DNA of 45,599 nucleotides, taken from assembly GCA_020403245.1 (NCBI GenBank), contig JADBYA010000046.1, forward strand, positions 1 through 45,599, read 5' to 3'. A program made the translations under genes and the position numbers. The DNA comes from Flavobacterium sp. (GTDB lineage: Bacteria; Bacteroidota; Bacteroidia; Flavobacteriales; Flavobacteriaceae). Each line of letters opens with the position of its first letter. The first letter of the stretch is position 1. This document shows, one piece after another, positions 8,684 through 17,233 of this stretch. The notes beneath the pieces are model-generated. The model searched no databases, had not been told where the DNA came from, and worked only from the letters and a program-made list of their open reading frames with translations.

Positions 8684-9565
8684 CTAATTTCTCTTGTCTT
8701 CACCCCAAAGGAGTTTGTTGCGAAGCGTTTTCAGAAAAGTTTCATCAGGGATTTCAACCATATGAATTTGAAATGATGTTTTTTTAATTTTCAATTCAGA
8801 ATTATTGTTTACAGAAGTTATTCTAGAGTCTAACGAAACCAAGTATTGTTCCTCTCTTCCAGAAATTTTTAATTTTATTTCTAAATCATCAGGAATAACA
8901 AGTGGCCTTGCATTAAGATTGTGCGGAGCGATAGGTGTAATAACTAATCCTTTTACTTCTGGGGTTAATATTGGTCCGCCACAACTTAAAGAATATCCTG
9001 TTGAACCTGTTGGTGTAGATATAATTAAACCGTCAGCCCAATATGAATTTAAATATTCATCATTCAAATAGGTTTCAATTGTTATCATCGATGTGGTGTC
9101 TTTTCTGCTAACAGAAATTTCATTCATTGCAAAATTAATTCCAATGTCAGCCCCTTTTGGATAACAATCTATTGTCAAAAGTGTTCTTTTAGAAATAGTA
9201 TATTTTTTTTCTAAAACGATTTGAAGAAATAATGCTATATTTTCTTTTTGAACTTTGGCCAAAAAACCAAGTCTTCCAGCATTTACCCCCAAAATTGGAA
9301 TTCCAGAGTCTCCTACAAATGTTGCTGCTCTGAGAATGGTACCATCGCCGCCAATGCTAATTAAAATATCAATACTTTTATCTAAATCAGTATGTGAAGC
9401 AAAAGTATTATATTGTTTTTCAACAATTTTTTCTTCGTAAAGTATTTTTAAAAACTTTTCTTCAATGACTAATTCAACATTGTTTCTATTAAAAAAAACA
9501 AAAATATCCTTAATGATTGGTCGAGTGTCGTTTTGATAATATTGTCCGAAGATGGCAACTTTCAT
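8684..9565 (-). CDS. nadK: NAD kinase
   Basis: 293 residues. It phosphorylates NAD to NADP in the cytoplasm. The G-G-D-G-T motif is at residues 72-76, followed by G-R-L-G-F-L-A and the N-E-x-x-x-x-R substrate motif (M-N-E-I-S-V-S-R). The glycine-rich T-P-T-G-S-T-G-Y-S-L-S-C-G-G-P segment is intact, as is the late P-I-A-P-H-N-L-N-A-R-P motif. Length is typical. The ATG sits in a CATATG that is part of the repeated 5'-leader element described at 9566-9660. Confidence 0.96.
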   Translation of the reverse strand: MKVAIFGQYYQNDTRPIIKDIFVFFNRNNVELVIEEKFLKILYEEKIVEKQYNTFASHTDLDKSIDILISIGGDGTILRAATFVGDSGIPILGVNAGRLGFLAKVQKENIALFLQIVLEKKYTISKRTLLTIDCYPKGADIGINFAMNEISVSRKDTTSMITIETYLNDEYLNSYWADGLIISTPTGSTGYSLSCGGPILTPEVKGLVITPIAPHNLNARPLVIPDDLEIKLKISGREEQYLVSLDSRITSVNNNSELKIKKTSFQIHMVEIPDETFLKTLRNKLLWGEDKRN

Positions 9566-9660
9566 ATGTTTAAATTTTATTTTTTAGTGGTAACATATGT
9601 ATCGCCTTTTTAATCATTGGTGTTTGTTTGCAACAAACTTGTTGTTAGTGGCGATTTCAT
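9566..9660 (-). repeat. 5'-leader element, copy A (upstream of nadK)
   Basis: Read on the minus strand towards nadK it has GAAATCGCCACTAACAACAA, a hairpin GTTTGTT-GCA-AACAAAC (9622-9638), a caccaatga block, an ATCGCC partner (9601-9606 pairing with 9650-9655), CATATG at 9594-9599, 25 nt of A-rich spacer, and the start-codon CATATG at 9563-9568. Copies B (38909-39001) and C (36298-36367) share the same layout and spacing. A short frame (eight codons) starts at the first CATATG and ends with TAA just before the nadK start. Confidence 0.75.
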
Positions 9661-9710
9661 AGGGTTTAGATTTTACTTTGTACCTCGTATTTTCAACATC
9701 GTAATTTGAA

Positions 9711-10370
9711 TTAAATATTTAAGTATTTGTCCAAATATTCTGAACGCTCTTTCAAGTTATTCAAATAGTCGTCTTCATAATGTTCAGAAACGATGTCATA
9801 GTTATACCGTCGAAAAGATTGTATAATATCGTTCACAGCACCAAGTGTCATTTTTATAGTCACTTGCACTTTATCATTTGTAGCTTCAGAAACAAAAACA
9901 CCTAGTAATTTTCCATTGTTGCTTTCCACAATTTGTGTTATTTGGCTCATGGAATAATCTACAATCGGTTTTTCAACCACAATAATTCCTCCAGTTTCTT
10001 TAAGAAAAGGAGTTTCGTTTAAAAATTTGATGACATCAGCAATTTCATAATATCCAATGTAGTTGTTCCTTTCATCAAGAATAGGAACCAGATTGGCATT
10101 GTTGCGAGCAAAAACTTCTAAAACATCCAACCAAATCATAGAATCTCTTACAAAAAAACCCTCTAAGGCATAACCATAATCGGCTAATTTTTTTTGAATT
10201 TCAAAAGTTTCAGCATCAACTGAAGAGATACAACCCATATAAATTCCATCATTTAGAACTGGAAAATGGGAGAAAGTACAATCGGCAAAAAAATCTTGAA
10301 TTTCTGCTACTGTTTCAATACTCGAAAATGGTTTAAAATCATTATTGATATATTCTGAAAGTTGTCTCAT
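9711..10370 (-). CDS. CBS domain-containing protein, AcuB-like
   Basis: 219 residues from the ATG at 10370, preceded by AAAGGAAAG. A longer frame reaches 10631, but its first 87 codons run antisense into pdxJ and look non-coding. Residues 1-120 hold two CBS repeats (F-S-H-F-P-V-L-N-D-G-I-Y-M-G and L-V-P-I-L-D-E-R-N-N-Y-I-G-Y). The C-terminal 90 residues (I-I-V-V-E-K..., V-Q-V-T-I-K-M) look ACT-like, as in AcuB-type proteins. Such tandem CBS proteins bind adenine nucleotides and modulate partners. Its place directly ahead of nadK is suggestive, but the function is not known. Confidence 0.88.
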   Translation of the reverse strand: MRQLSEYINNDFKPFSSIETVAEIQDFFADCTFSHFPVLNDGIYMGCISSVDAETFEIQKKLADYGYALEGFFVRDSMIWLDVLEVFARNNANLVPILDERNNYIGYYEIADVIKFLNETPFLKETGGIIVVEKPIVDYSMSQITQIVESNNGKLLGVFVSEATNDKVQVTIKMTLGAVNDIIQSFRRYNYDIVSEHYEDDYLNNLKERSEYLDKYLNI

Positions 10371-10536
10371 ATAAGCTTTCCTTTTAACGACTGCAAAATA
10401 ATCAAATTTTGGGACATGATGGCTTAGTTTAACTTTGTATTTTTGTTGGGATATATTAATAGCCACAGATTCAATGATTGTTTTATAATAATCAGTAAAA
10501 AGAAAATCTGTAAATCTGTGGCTAAAAATTAAAATG

Positions 10537-11250
10537 ATGACAAAATTAAGTGTTAATATCAATAAAATAGCTACTTTACGGAACGCTCGTGGTGGAAATT
10601 CACCTGATTTGTTGGAAGTGGCCAAAGACATTCAAAAATTTGGAGCACAGGGAATAACCATCCATCCAAGACCAGATGAGAGGCACATTCGGTATCAGGA
10701 TGCACGAGATTTGAAACCTATCGTGTATACTGAATTCAATATCGAAGGCAATCCTCAACATAATTTTATGGATTTGGTTCTCGAGTGTAAACCAACACAA
10801 GTAACACTTGTTCCTGATGCAATTGGTGCCATAACTTCTTCTGCGGGTTGGGATACCAAGAATAATCAAGATTATTTAACAGATGTTATTGCTGAATTCA
10901 AAAGAAACGGAATAAGAACTTCCATCTTTGTTGACCCTAAATTAGAAATGATTGAAGCTGCAAAAAAAACAGGAACGGATAGAATTGAATTATATACCGA
11001 AGAATTCGCTCATCAATTTAGTTTAGGAAATAAAACTGGAATTGAACCTTATGTAAAAGCGGCTGTTTTTGCAAATGAATTAGAATTAGGAATAAATGCT
11101 GGACATGATTTAAGCTTGGATAACATAAAGTTTTTCAAAGACAATATTCCTAATTTATTGGAAGTTTCTATTGGCCATGCTTTGATTTGTGAAGCTTTGT
11201 ATCTTGGTTTAGACAATGTAGTGAATATGTATTTAAATAAATTAAAATAA
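10537..11250 (+). CDS. pdxJ: pyridoxine 5'-phosphate synthase
   Basis: 237 residues, starting at the second of two adjacent ATG codons (10534/10537), since family members begin M-T-K-L-S-V-N-I-N-K-I-A-T-L-R-N-A-R-G. It condenses 3-amino-2-oxopropyl phosphate with 1-deoxyxylulose 5-phosphate to give pyridoxine 5'-phosphate in vitamin B6 synthesis. Key motifs are I-T-I-H-P-R-P-D-E-R-H-I (phosphate and substrate binding), P-D and L-G-I-N-A-G-H-D-L. It is divergent from the CBS gene. Confidence 0.96.
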   Translation: MTKLSVNINKIATLRNARGGNSPDLLEVAKDIQKFGAQGITIHPRPDERHIRYQDARDLKPIVYTEFNIEGNPQHNFMDLVLECKPTQVTLVPDAIGAITSSAGWDTKNNQDYLTDVIAEFKRNGIRTSIFVDPKLEMIEAAKKTGTDRIELYTEEFAHQFSLGNKTGIEPYVKAAVFANELELGINAGHDLSLDNIKFFKDNIPNLLEVSIGHALICEALYLGLDNVVNMYLNKLK

Positions 11251-11319
11251 AACTCTGTGAATCAACCCCGAAGAGCGAACACATGAAGTAATTTCTTTTT
11301 CTCTTATAAACTGAAAAAA

Positions 11320-12081
11320 ATGCTCAACTCAAGAATTGAAGGCGAAGGCCATCCACTAATTATCATTCACGGTTTCCTCGGGATGAGTGATAACTGGAAA
11401 TCATTAGCATCTTTGTATGCAGCCGAAGGGTATCAGGTGCACATGATAGATTTGCGCAATCATGGGAGAAGTTTTCATTCTAATGATTTCAGCTATGAAA
11501 TCATGTCAATAGATGTATTTGAGTACTGCCAAATGTATAATCTAAAAGATATTTCCATTATTGGACATTCTATGGGCGGAAAAGTAGCTATGCTTTTTGC
11601 AACAACTTATCCAGAATTAGTTGAAAAATTAATTGTTGCCGATATTGGTCCAAAATATTATGCACCTCATCATCAAGATATTTTGGCTGGGTTGAATGCC
11701 GTAGATTTTTCTACAAAACCCGATAGAGCGGCAGTTGAAGAAACTTTATATCCTTTTATTCCCGATTTTGGTACAAGACAATTTTTGATGAAAAATCTCT
11801 ATTGGATTGAACCAGGACAACTAGCATTCCGATTTAATTTATCAGTTTTTAATGAAAAAATTGAAACTATTGGCGAAGCTTTACCTGAAGGGAATTATTT
11901 TGACAAACCAACACTTTTCATCCGAGGAGGCAATTCCAGTTATATTTTAGATACTGATTTACCCGAAATCAAAAAGCAATTTCCAAACTTTAAATTTGCA
12001 ACAATTCCAAATGTTGGACATTGGTTGCATGCCGAAAATCCAAAGTTGTTTTTTGATGAAACAATTACTTTTTTAAAATAA
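11320..12081 (+). CDS. alpha/beta-fold hydrolase, YbfF-like esterase
   Basis: 253 residues. The oxyanion motif H-G-F-L-G is at 17-21 and the nucleophile elbow G-H-S-M-G-G has Ser84. The acid and His are in the C-terminal part, with N-V-G-H-W-L-H near the end. It lacks a signal peptide, so it is cytoplasmic. The family includes acyl-CoA and short-chain ester hydrolases; the substrate cannot be read from sequence. It follows pdxJ by 69 nt without a clear terminator and may be cotranscribed. A bidirectional terminator lies downstream. Confidence 0.87.
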   Translation: MLNSRIEGEGHPLIIIHGFLGMSDNWKSLASLYAAEGYQVHMIDLRNHGRSFHSNDFSYEIMSIDVFEYCQMYNLKDISIIGHSMGGKVAMLFATTYPELVEKLIVADIGPKYYAPHHQDILAGLNAVDFSTKPDRAAVEETLYPFIPDFGTRQFLMKNLYWIEPGQLAFRFNLSVFNEKIETIGEALPEGNYFDKPTLFIRGGNSSYILDTDLPEIKKQFPNFKFATIPNVGHWLHAENPKLFFDETITFLK

Positions 12082-12111
12082 AAAATCCCTTCAAATTGAA
12101 AAGGGATTTTA
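12082..12111. terminator. Bidirectional terminator between the hydrolase and T9SS cargo genes
   Basis: AAAATCCCTT and AAGGGATTTT form a 10-bp stem with A/T tracts on both sides, between convergent genes. Confidence 0.82.
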
Positions 12112-12132
12112 GATTTAACTAATTTAGTTTAA

Positions 12133-13035
12133 TTAGTTTTTGATAAACTTTTTAACAGCTCTTCCTGAGTCAGTATCAATATTCATGAAATAAACACCAG
12201 AAGTTAATTCTGAAATATTCATTTCTACTTCAGAAATATTACTAACTTCTATCGTTTTAACAGTTCTTCCATTAACATCATTAATGCTCACTTTGTTTAA
12301 AAGTATGCTGTCGTTATTAGAAATACTGATTACATTATTTGCTGGATTTGGATAAGTGCTAAATTTTCTAGCAAATGCTTCATTAACTCCCAATCCAGTT
12401 GTAGTTACCTTGAAATCATCAAGCATAAATCCAAACATATCAGGAGATGTACAACGAACTGCAATATAAACCGGTTGACTATTAAATCCATTCAATTCAT
12501 AAGTATACTCTACATAAGGACCAAATGCTGTAGTTTCTGGTGCTGCTATTGGAGAAAAACTAGCAACAGCGGTATTTGTTGTAGAAACATACACTTGAAA
12601 AACTTCGTCTGGATATTCACTGTCACAAGATTTTGCCCAAAAAGACAATGTATTACCAGATGAACCTAATGTAATTTGAGGAGAGATTAACCAATCGTCA
12701 TTTGCAGTAATTGTTGCGTTTGGAACGGCTGCAATACAAGCCATAGCTTTTTGACCAGAACGAGCAGCCCAATTGCTAGTAGCACTAGGAGTCAAAGCTG
12801 GAGTAACAGCTGTTGAATTAAAAACAATGTATGCCATAGCAGTACCTGTATTTAAAAACGTTGTTCCACCACCAAAACCATATGTAGGTCTTCCATCTAC
12901 ATCAGTTAATGTCCACGATCCAACACTTGCTTTGGCAAAGTTAGTGTAAGAGTCAAAGTTGTCTTCAAATATTGTTGTTTGAGCGTTTGTACTTAAACAG
13001 CCCACCAATAAGAAAGAAAGTAATAATTTTTTCAT
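12133..13035 (-). CDS. T9SS type A sorting domain protein with choice-of-anchor J domain
   Basis: 300 residues with a signal peptide (cleavage near T-N-A-Q, residue 19). Residues 22-210 form a jelly-roll carbohydrate-binding-like domain (F-E-D-N-F-D, D-D-W-L-I-S-P-Q-I, Y-I-A-V-R-C, F-G-F-M-L-D-D-F-K-V) typical of choice-of-anchor J/cleaved-adhesin domains. Residues 225-300 are the type A sorting signal (F-S-T-Y-P-N-P-A-N-N, G-R-T-V-K, L-x-x-G-V-Y-F-M-N-I, K-K-F-I-K-N). It is exported by the type IX system and probably anchored at the surface or released. No catalytic domain is present, so an adhesin or binding role is likely. Confidence 0.92.
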   Translation of the reverse strand: MKKLLLSFLLVGCLSTNAQTTIFEDNFDSYTNFAKASVGSWTLTDVDGRPTYGFGGGTTFLNTGTAMAYIVFNSTAVTPALTPSATSNWAARSGQKAMACIAAVPNATITANDDWLISPQITLGSSGNTLSFWAKSCDSEYPDEVFQVYVSTTNTAVASFSPIAAPETTAFGPYVEYTYELNGFNSQPVYIAVRCTSPDMFGFMLDDFKVTTTGLGVNEAFARKFSTYPNPANNVISISNNDSILLNKVSINDVNGRTVKTIEVSNISEVEMNISELTSGVYFMNIDTDSGRAVKKFIKN

Positions 13036-13064
13036 AATTAATTTTTATATTGATTAGTAAGTAG

Positions 13065-13095
13065 CAAATATAAAAATATTTTAATATTTTAGCAA
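13065..13095 (-). promoter_or_regulatory. Flavobacterial promoter for the T9SS type A gene
   Basis: On the minus strand TTG (13093-13095) is followed after 20 nt by TATATTTG (13065-13072). This matches the Bacteroidota consensus TTG-N(17-23)-TAnnTTTG, 30 nt before the start codon. Confidence 0.65.
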
Positions 13096-13122
13096 GAAAT
13101 TGTAAATTTTATAATCAAAGAC

Positions 13123-13467
13123 ATGAAATTACTTTTTAGAATAGTAATAACAGCACTTTTAGTAATGGCAATTGCCTATATAATGAACGGCGTAGTTGTT
13201 GACGAATTCACCACAGCATTAACCGTAGCAATTGTTTTGGGATTGTTGAACTTTTTTGTCAAACCTATAATAGTATTGCTAACAATTCCGGTAACTATTT
13301 TTACATTAGGTTTATTTTTATTGGTTATCAATGCTGTAATGATACTGGTTTGTGATCATTTCGTTGATGGATTTAATGTTCATTCTTTTTGGACAGCAAT
13401 GCTATTTAGTATTATCTTATCAATCTCACAATCATTGGTTTATCAAATCACTGGCGAAACAAAATAA
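13123..13467 (+). CDS. phage holin family / YvlD-like four-helix membrane protein
   Basis: 114 residues with four hydrophobic helices (about 5-25, 29-48, 55-80, 88-110). The motif N-F-F-V-K-P-I-I-V-L-L-T-I-P-V-T-I-F-T-L-G is typical of the COG1950 family, named for a weak holin resemblance but widespread as a chromosomal inner-membrane protein. No phage genes are nearby, so a lysis role is not supported. Function unknown. Confidence 0.85.
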   Translation: MKLLFRIVITALLVMAIAYIMNGVVVDEFTTALTVAIVLGLLNFFVKPIIVLLTIPVTIFTLGLFLLVINAVMILVCDHFVDGFNVHSFWTAMLFSIILSISQSLVYQITGETK

Positions 13468-13494
13468 ACCACTTAAAATCAATAAAATAAAAAC

Positions 13495-13533
13495 TTGGTT
13501 GGGTTGCAGAAATGTTATAATTTTGCAACCCAA
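13495..13533 (+). promoter_or_regulatory. Promoter for trigger factor embedded in an inverted repeat
   Basis: TTG at 13495-13497 and TAATTTTG at 13518-13525 are 20 nt apart, a consensus flavobacterial promoter 34 nt before the tig start. The same bases form an inverted repeat TTGGGTTGCA / TGCAACCCAA (13499-13508, 13524-13533), whose right arm overlaps the -7 box. The hairpin could also end the preceding transcript. Confidence 0.6.
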
Positions 13534-13558
13534 TTTTAGTAGGTAAAAAACACAAAAA

Positions 13559-14887
13559 ATGAACATCACAAAAAATAACATTGACGCATTAAATGCTATA
13601 GTTACTGTAGAAATATCAAAATCAGATTACAAAGCAAAAGTTGAAAAGAAATTAGCAGATTATAAAAAAAACGCCACCATTCCTGGCTTTAGAAAAGGTG
13701 CTGTGCCAATGAGTTTAATCAATAAACAATATGGAAAAGCAATTCTTTTAGATGAAGTAAATAAATTGTTGCAAGATAATTTGAATAAATACTTAGCACA
13801 AGAAAAATTAGATATCCTTGGTAATCCATTACCAAGAGTAACCGAAGATTTCAATTGGGATTTAGAAGATTATAAATTCGAGTTTGAATTAGGGTTAGCT
13901 CCAGAATTTAATATTGATTTATCAGCAAAAAATGATTTGGTTCTATACAAAATTGTAGCTAACGATAAAATGTTAAACGACCAAGTAGCGCGTATTCAAA
14001 AACAATATGGGAAATTAATTGCTAAAGACACTGTTGAAGAAGGAAATGATGTTTCAGGGATTTTTGCTAACGAAGAAAAAGCAATCAATAACAGAACGAC
14101 ACTTTCTTTAGATGTTTTTGCAGATAAGAAAACAGCAAAAGAATTTATTGGTAAAAAAATAGGTGATGTGGTAACATTAAAAACAAAAGGTTTATTTGAC
14201 GACGATCACAAACTAATGGATTTTTTGGCGGTTGGTCACGATGATGTTCACGGATTGGATATTGAAGTAACTTTTACCATAGACGAAGTTACCACTCACG
14301 AACCAGCTGTTTTAGACCAAGAATTATTCGATAAATTATTTGGGCCAAAAGCAGTTACCTCTGTGGATGAGTTGAAAGCTAAAATCAAAGAAGACGCCGA
14401 AAAACAATTTGAACAACAAGCTGATCAAAAATTCTTAAATGATGTGACTGAGTTTTTAATTGCAAACACCAAATTTGGTTTACCTTCTGAATTCCTTAAA
14501 AAATGGATACAAACAACAGGTGAAAACCCATTAACAGCCGAGCAAGCAGAAGAAGAATACAACAAATCAGAAAAAGGGTTGCGTTACCAATTAATAGAAG
14601 GAAAAATTATAGCTGAAAATAATTTACAAATCACTTTTGAAGACTTAAAAACATTCACTTCAGATGTTATTAAGAAACAGATGGCTCAATTCGGACAAAT
14701 GAATCCAACTGATGATGATGTTCAAGGCATTGTGGCACGTGTTATGTCAAATCAAGACGAAGTAAAACGTTTGTCAGAACAAGTAATGAGCCAAAAGATG
14801 CTTAACTTGTATAAAGAAAAGGTGAAAGTAAAAACAAAAGAAGTTTCTTATGACGATTTCATCAAAGCAATGTATGGTGAGATTTAA
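13559..14887 (+). CDS. tig: trigger factor (ribosome-associated chaperone / peptidyl-prolyl isomerase)
   Basis: 442 residues. The N-terminal ribosome-binding domain carries the signature P-G-F-R-K-G-A-V-P (about residues 41-49; canonical G-F-R-x-G-x-x-P). The middle FKBP-like region is divergent: it lacks an obvious active-site set and reads F-A-D-K-K-T-A-K-E-F-I-G-K-K-I-G-D, as in other Bacteroidota. The C-terminal helical arms complete the fold. It binds nascent chains at the ribosome exit. It heads the tig-clpP-clpX run. Confidence 0.95.
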   Translation: MNITKNNIDALNAIVTVEISKSDYKAKVEKKLADYKKNATIPGFRKGAVPMSLINKQYGKAILLDEVNKLLQDNLNKYLAQEKLDILGNPLPRVTEDFNWDLEDYKFEFELGLAPEFNIDLSAKNDLVLYKIVANDKMLNDQVARIQKQYGKLIAKDTVEEGNDVSGIFANEEKAINNRTTLSLDVFADKKTAKEFIGKKIGDVVTLKTKGLFDDDHKLMDFLAVGHDDVHGLDIEVTFTIDEVTTHEPAVLDQELFDKLFGPKAVTSVDELKAKIKEDAEKQFEQQADQKFLNDVTEFLIANTKFGLPSEFLKKWIQTTGENPLTAEQAEEEYNKSEKGLRYQLIEGKIIAENNLQITFEDLKTFTSDVIKKQMAQFGQMNPTDDDVQGIVARVMSNQDEVKRLSEQVMSQKMLNLYKEKVKVKTKEVSYDDFIKAMYGEI

Positions 14888-14908
14888 TTAGAAAAATTAC
14901 TATATTTG

Positions 14909-14945
14909 AGCGTCAAAATCAATTGGGTTTTGGCGCTTTTTATTT
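14909..14945 (+). terminator. Rho-independent terminator after tig
   Basis: A 12-bp stem AGCGTCAAAATC / GGTTTTGGCGCT (14909-14937, two G-T wobbles, 5-nt loop) is followed by a T-rich tract. It separates tig from clpP. Confidence 0.8.
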
Positions 14946-15031
14946 TTTGTCACAATGTCACCCTAAAAAACAAGGCATGAACTTTGACATATTATAAATA
15001 GAAAATTATTAAGTTTACGGCTATCACTTTG

Positions 15032-15058
15032 AACTTTTAAACACATAAACTTTTAAAC
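15032..15058. repeat. 11-bp direct repeat in the clpP upstream region
   Basis: AACTTTTAAAC occurs at 15032-15042 and again at 15048-15058, 11 nt before the clpP start codon. It could be an operator or simply a remnant of AT-rich repeat DNA. Confidence 0.6.
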
Positions 15059-15068
15059 TAAAATTTAA

Positions 15069-15770
15069 ATGAACTACGGAAAAGACCCCAGAGCTACGCT
15101 CGAAATGGCAAAGCAATTTAAAAAATTTGCTACCCAAAAACATGGTGTAAACAGCTTGTATTACGATAAAATTATTGGAGCAATGACTCCAATGAATATG
15201 ACGCCAGCTGTCATAGAAGAGCGTCAATTAAATATTACCCAAATGGATGTATTCTCCCGTTTAATGATGGATAGGATTATATTTCTCGGGACAGGTGTTG
15301 ACGATTATATTGCAAATGTTGTTCAGGCACAGTTGTTGTTCTTAGAGTCAGCAGATGCTTCAAAAGACATCCAAATCTATATCAATTCCCCGGGCGGAAG
15401 CGTTTATGCAGGTTTGGGAATTTATGACACTATGCAATACATCAAACCAGATGTATCAACGATTTGCACAGGAATGGCAGCTTCTATGGGTGCTGTATTG
15501 TTGTGTGCGGGTGCGGCAGGAAAGCGTTCAGCGTTGCCGCATTCAAGAGTAATGATACACCAACCCTCTGGTGGAGCATCAGGTGTTGCAACCGATATGG
15601 AAATCAACCTGAAAGAAATGTTGAAACTGAAAGATGAGTTATACCAAATCATTTCCCATCATTCAGGGCAAACTTTTGATAAAGTACACAAAGATTCGGA
15701 ACGCGATTATTGGATGATTGCTGATGAAGCTAAAGAATATGGAATGATAGATGAAGTATTAAGAAGATAA
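15069..15770 (+). CDS. clpP: ATP-dependent Clp protease proteolytic subunit
   Basis: 233 residues. The catalytic triad is Ser139 (G-M-A-A-S-M), His164 (M-I-H-Q-P) and Asp213 (S-E-R-D-Y-W-M), with the 25- and 49-residue spacings of E. coli Clp[10 protein letters not shown] is also present. About 30 extra residues precede the conserved core (Q-M-D-V-F-S-R-L), longer than the E. coli propeptide. It forms tetradecameric chambers that degrade substrates unfolded by ClpX, encoded next. Confidence 0.97.
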   Translation: MNYGKDPRATLEMAKQFKKFATQKHGVNSLYYDKIIGAMTPMNMTPAVIEERQLNITQMDVFSRLMMDRIIFLGTGVDDYIANVVQAQLLFLESADASKDIQIYINSPGGSVYAGLGIYDTMQYIKPDVSTICTGMAASMGAVLLCAGAAGKRSALPHSRVMIHQPSGGASGVATDMEINLKEMLKLKDELYQIISHHSGQTFDKVHKDSERDYWMIADEAKEYGMIDEVLRR

Positions 15771-15782
15771 ATTAAAAAAAGT

Positions 15783-15851
15783 ATTCAGTGTTCAGATTTT
15801 AGTAATCAGGGATTAACTGAACACTAAAAACTGAGCGCTGAACACTAAACA
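15783..15851. repeat. Inverted/direct repeat cluster between clpP and clpX
   Basis: CAGTGTTCAG (15786-15795) is followed by its complement CTGAACACT at 15817-15825, repeated in direct orientation at 15838-15846. The unit can fold into alternative hairpins because one left arm can pair with either right arm. There is no T run, so it is not a classical terminator. Confidence 0.75.
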
Positions 15852-15857
15852 AAAAAG

Positions 15858-17093
15858 ATGACAAAACAAGTATTAGAATGTTCCTTTTGTGGAAGAAAAA
15901 AACCAGAAACCAACTTATTGATTGCTGGTATTAATGCGCACGTTTGTGATAGATGTATTGAGCAAGCTCATGGGATTGTTTTAGAAGAATTAAAAGGATC
16001 GACAGCTTTAAAAAAATCATCCAACGATTTAGTGTTAAAAAAGCCTAAAGAAATTAGAGCTTTCCTTGATCAATATGTCATTGGGCAAGAACAAACCAAG
16101 AAAGTAATGTCAGTTGCGGTTTACAATCATTACAAAAGATTGATGCAGTTACAACACGAAGAAGAGGTTGAAATTGAAAAAAGCAACATCATCATGGTAG
16201 GTCAAACAGGAACAGGAAAAACCTTGGTTGCCAAAACTATTGCACGTATGCTTGACGTTCCTTTGGCTATTGTTGATGCCACTGTTTTAACGGAAGCTGG
16301 ATATGTAGGTGAAGATGTAGAAAGTATTTTGACACGTTTATTGCAAGCGGCAGATTATGAAGTGGAAAAAGCAGAAAGAGGTATTGTTTTTATTGACGAA
16401 ATTGACAAAATTGCTCGTAAGAGTGACAATCCATCCATAACTCGTGATGTTTCAGGTGAAGGTGTGCAGCAAGCTTTGTTGAAACTATTAGAGGGAACTG
16501 TTGTAAATGTACCACCAAAAGGAGGAAGAAAACATCCAGACCAAAAATTTATTGAAGTAAATACACAAAATATATTATTTATTGCTGGTGGCGCTTTTGA
16601 TGGTATTGAAAGAATAATTTCAAAAAGATTGAATAGAACAGCAGTGGGTTATAGTACTTCTAAGAATACTGATAATATTGATAAAGATAATTTATTGCAA
16701 TATATCATTCCAAAAGACATCAAAGATTTTGGATTAATACCCGAAATTATTGGTCGACTTCCAGTACTAACTCATATGGATCCATTAGATGCAATTACTT
16801 TAAGAGCAATTTTAACAGAGCCAAAAAACGCTTTGATTAAACAATACGAAAAGTTATTTGCAATGGATGATGTAAAATTCAGCATTTCAAATGAAGCTTT
16901 GGATTATATTGTGGATAAAGCTTTGGAATATAAACTTGGGGCAAGAGGTTTACGTTCACTTTGTGAAGCTATTTTAACCGATGCGATGTATGAATTACCA
17001 AGTTCAGATGAAAAGGCACTTCATATTGATAAAGAGTACACACATGATGCCTTAACCAAAAATTTATTAAAGCGTTTGGAAATAGCTTCATAA
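15858..17093 (+). CDS. clpX: ATP-dependent Clp protease ATP-binding subunit ClpX
   Basis: 411 residues. The N-terminal zinc-binding domain has the four cysteines of C-S-F-C...C-D-R-C (residues 9, 12, 30, 33). Walker A is G-Q-T-G-T-G-K-T and Walker B is I-V-F-I-D-E-I-D-K. Pore and sensor elements are present: G-Y-V-G-E-D-V-E and the C-terminal sensor-2 G-A-R-G-L-R. An I-G-R-L-P motif is present; the ClpP-docking (L/I/V)-G-F loop appears as A-V-G-Y, a minor variation. It unfolds substrates and feeds them to ClpP. A perfect palindromic terminator follows. Confidence 0.97.
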   Translation: MTKQVLECSFCGRKKPETNLLIAGINAHVCDRCIEQAHGIVLEELKGSTALKKSSNDLVLKKPKEIRAFLDQYVIGQEQTKKVMSVAVYNHYKRLMQLQHEEEVEIEKSNIIMVGQTGTGKTLVAKTIARMLDVPLAIVDATVLTEAGYVGEDVESILTRLLQAADYEVEKAERGIVFIDEIDKIARKSDNPSITRDVSGEGVQQALLKLLEGTVVNVPPKGGRKHPDQKFIEVNTQNILFIAGGAFDGIERIISKRLNRTAVGYSTSKNTDNIDKDNLLQYIIPKDIKDFGLIPEIIGRLPVLTHMDPLDAITLRAILTEPKNALIKQYEKLFAMDDVKFSISNEALDYIVDKALEYKLGARGLRSLCEAILTDAMYELPSSDEKALHIDKEYTHDALTKNLLKRLEIAS

Positions 17094-17229
17094 AAAATCC
17101 CTCAATTGAGGGATTTTTTTTAGAATTCTTCTTTTCCAAACTACACCTTCCTGGACCACATTTCATTCTATGAGGACCACAAGAGGAAAGGAGGCTTAAT
17201 AGTATTAGCAGTAAAATTATTTTTTTCAT
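16969..17229 (-). CDS. small lipoprotein, C-terminus uncertain
   Basis: The frame starts at ATG 17229, 4 nt after the stop of the upstream GH3-like gene, and encodes a lipoprotein signal with lipobox L-L-S-S-C (Cys17). The Cys/Pro-rich motif [13 protein letters not shown] follows. After about 32 residues the frame passes through the palindromic clpX terminator (encoding K-N-P-S-I-E-G-F-F) and continues about 120 nt antisense inside clpX, giving 86 residues in total. The N-terminal half looks genuine; the tail is probably not selected. The gene may have lost its original stop through a slip in the A8 run just before the terminator, where both alternative frames stop within about 30 nt. Confidence 0.6.
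   Translation of the reverse strand: MKKIILLLILLSLLSSCGPHRMKCGPGRCSLEKKNSKKNPSIEGFFMKLFPNALINFWLRHHVCTLYQYEVPFHLNLVIHTSHRLK
17094..17121. terminator. Perfect palindromic terminator after clpX
   Basis: A 24-bp perfect palindrome, AAAATCCCTC-AATT-GAGGGATTTT, is followed on the plus strand by more T. It can act in both directions between clpX and the convergent lipoprotein gene. Confidence 0.88.
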
Positions 17230-17233
17230 CCTT

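Noticed and set aside
10371..10631. N-terminal extension of the CBS protein gene
   Set aside because: It runs antisense through the pdxJ start and lacks CBS similarity; the ATG at 10370 has an AAAGGAAAG just upstream.
13123..13467. Prophage remnant based on the 'holin' name
   Set aside because: No phage structural, integrase or lysis genes are nearby; the family is a common chromosomal membrane protein.
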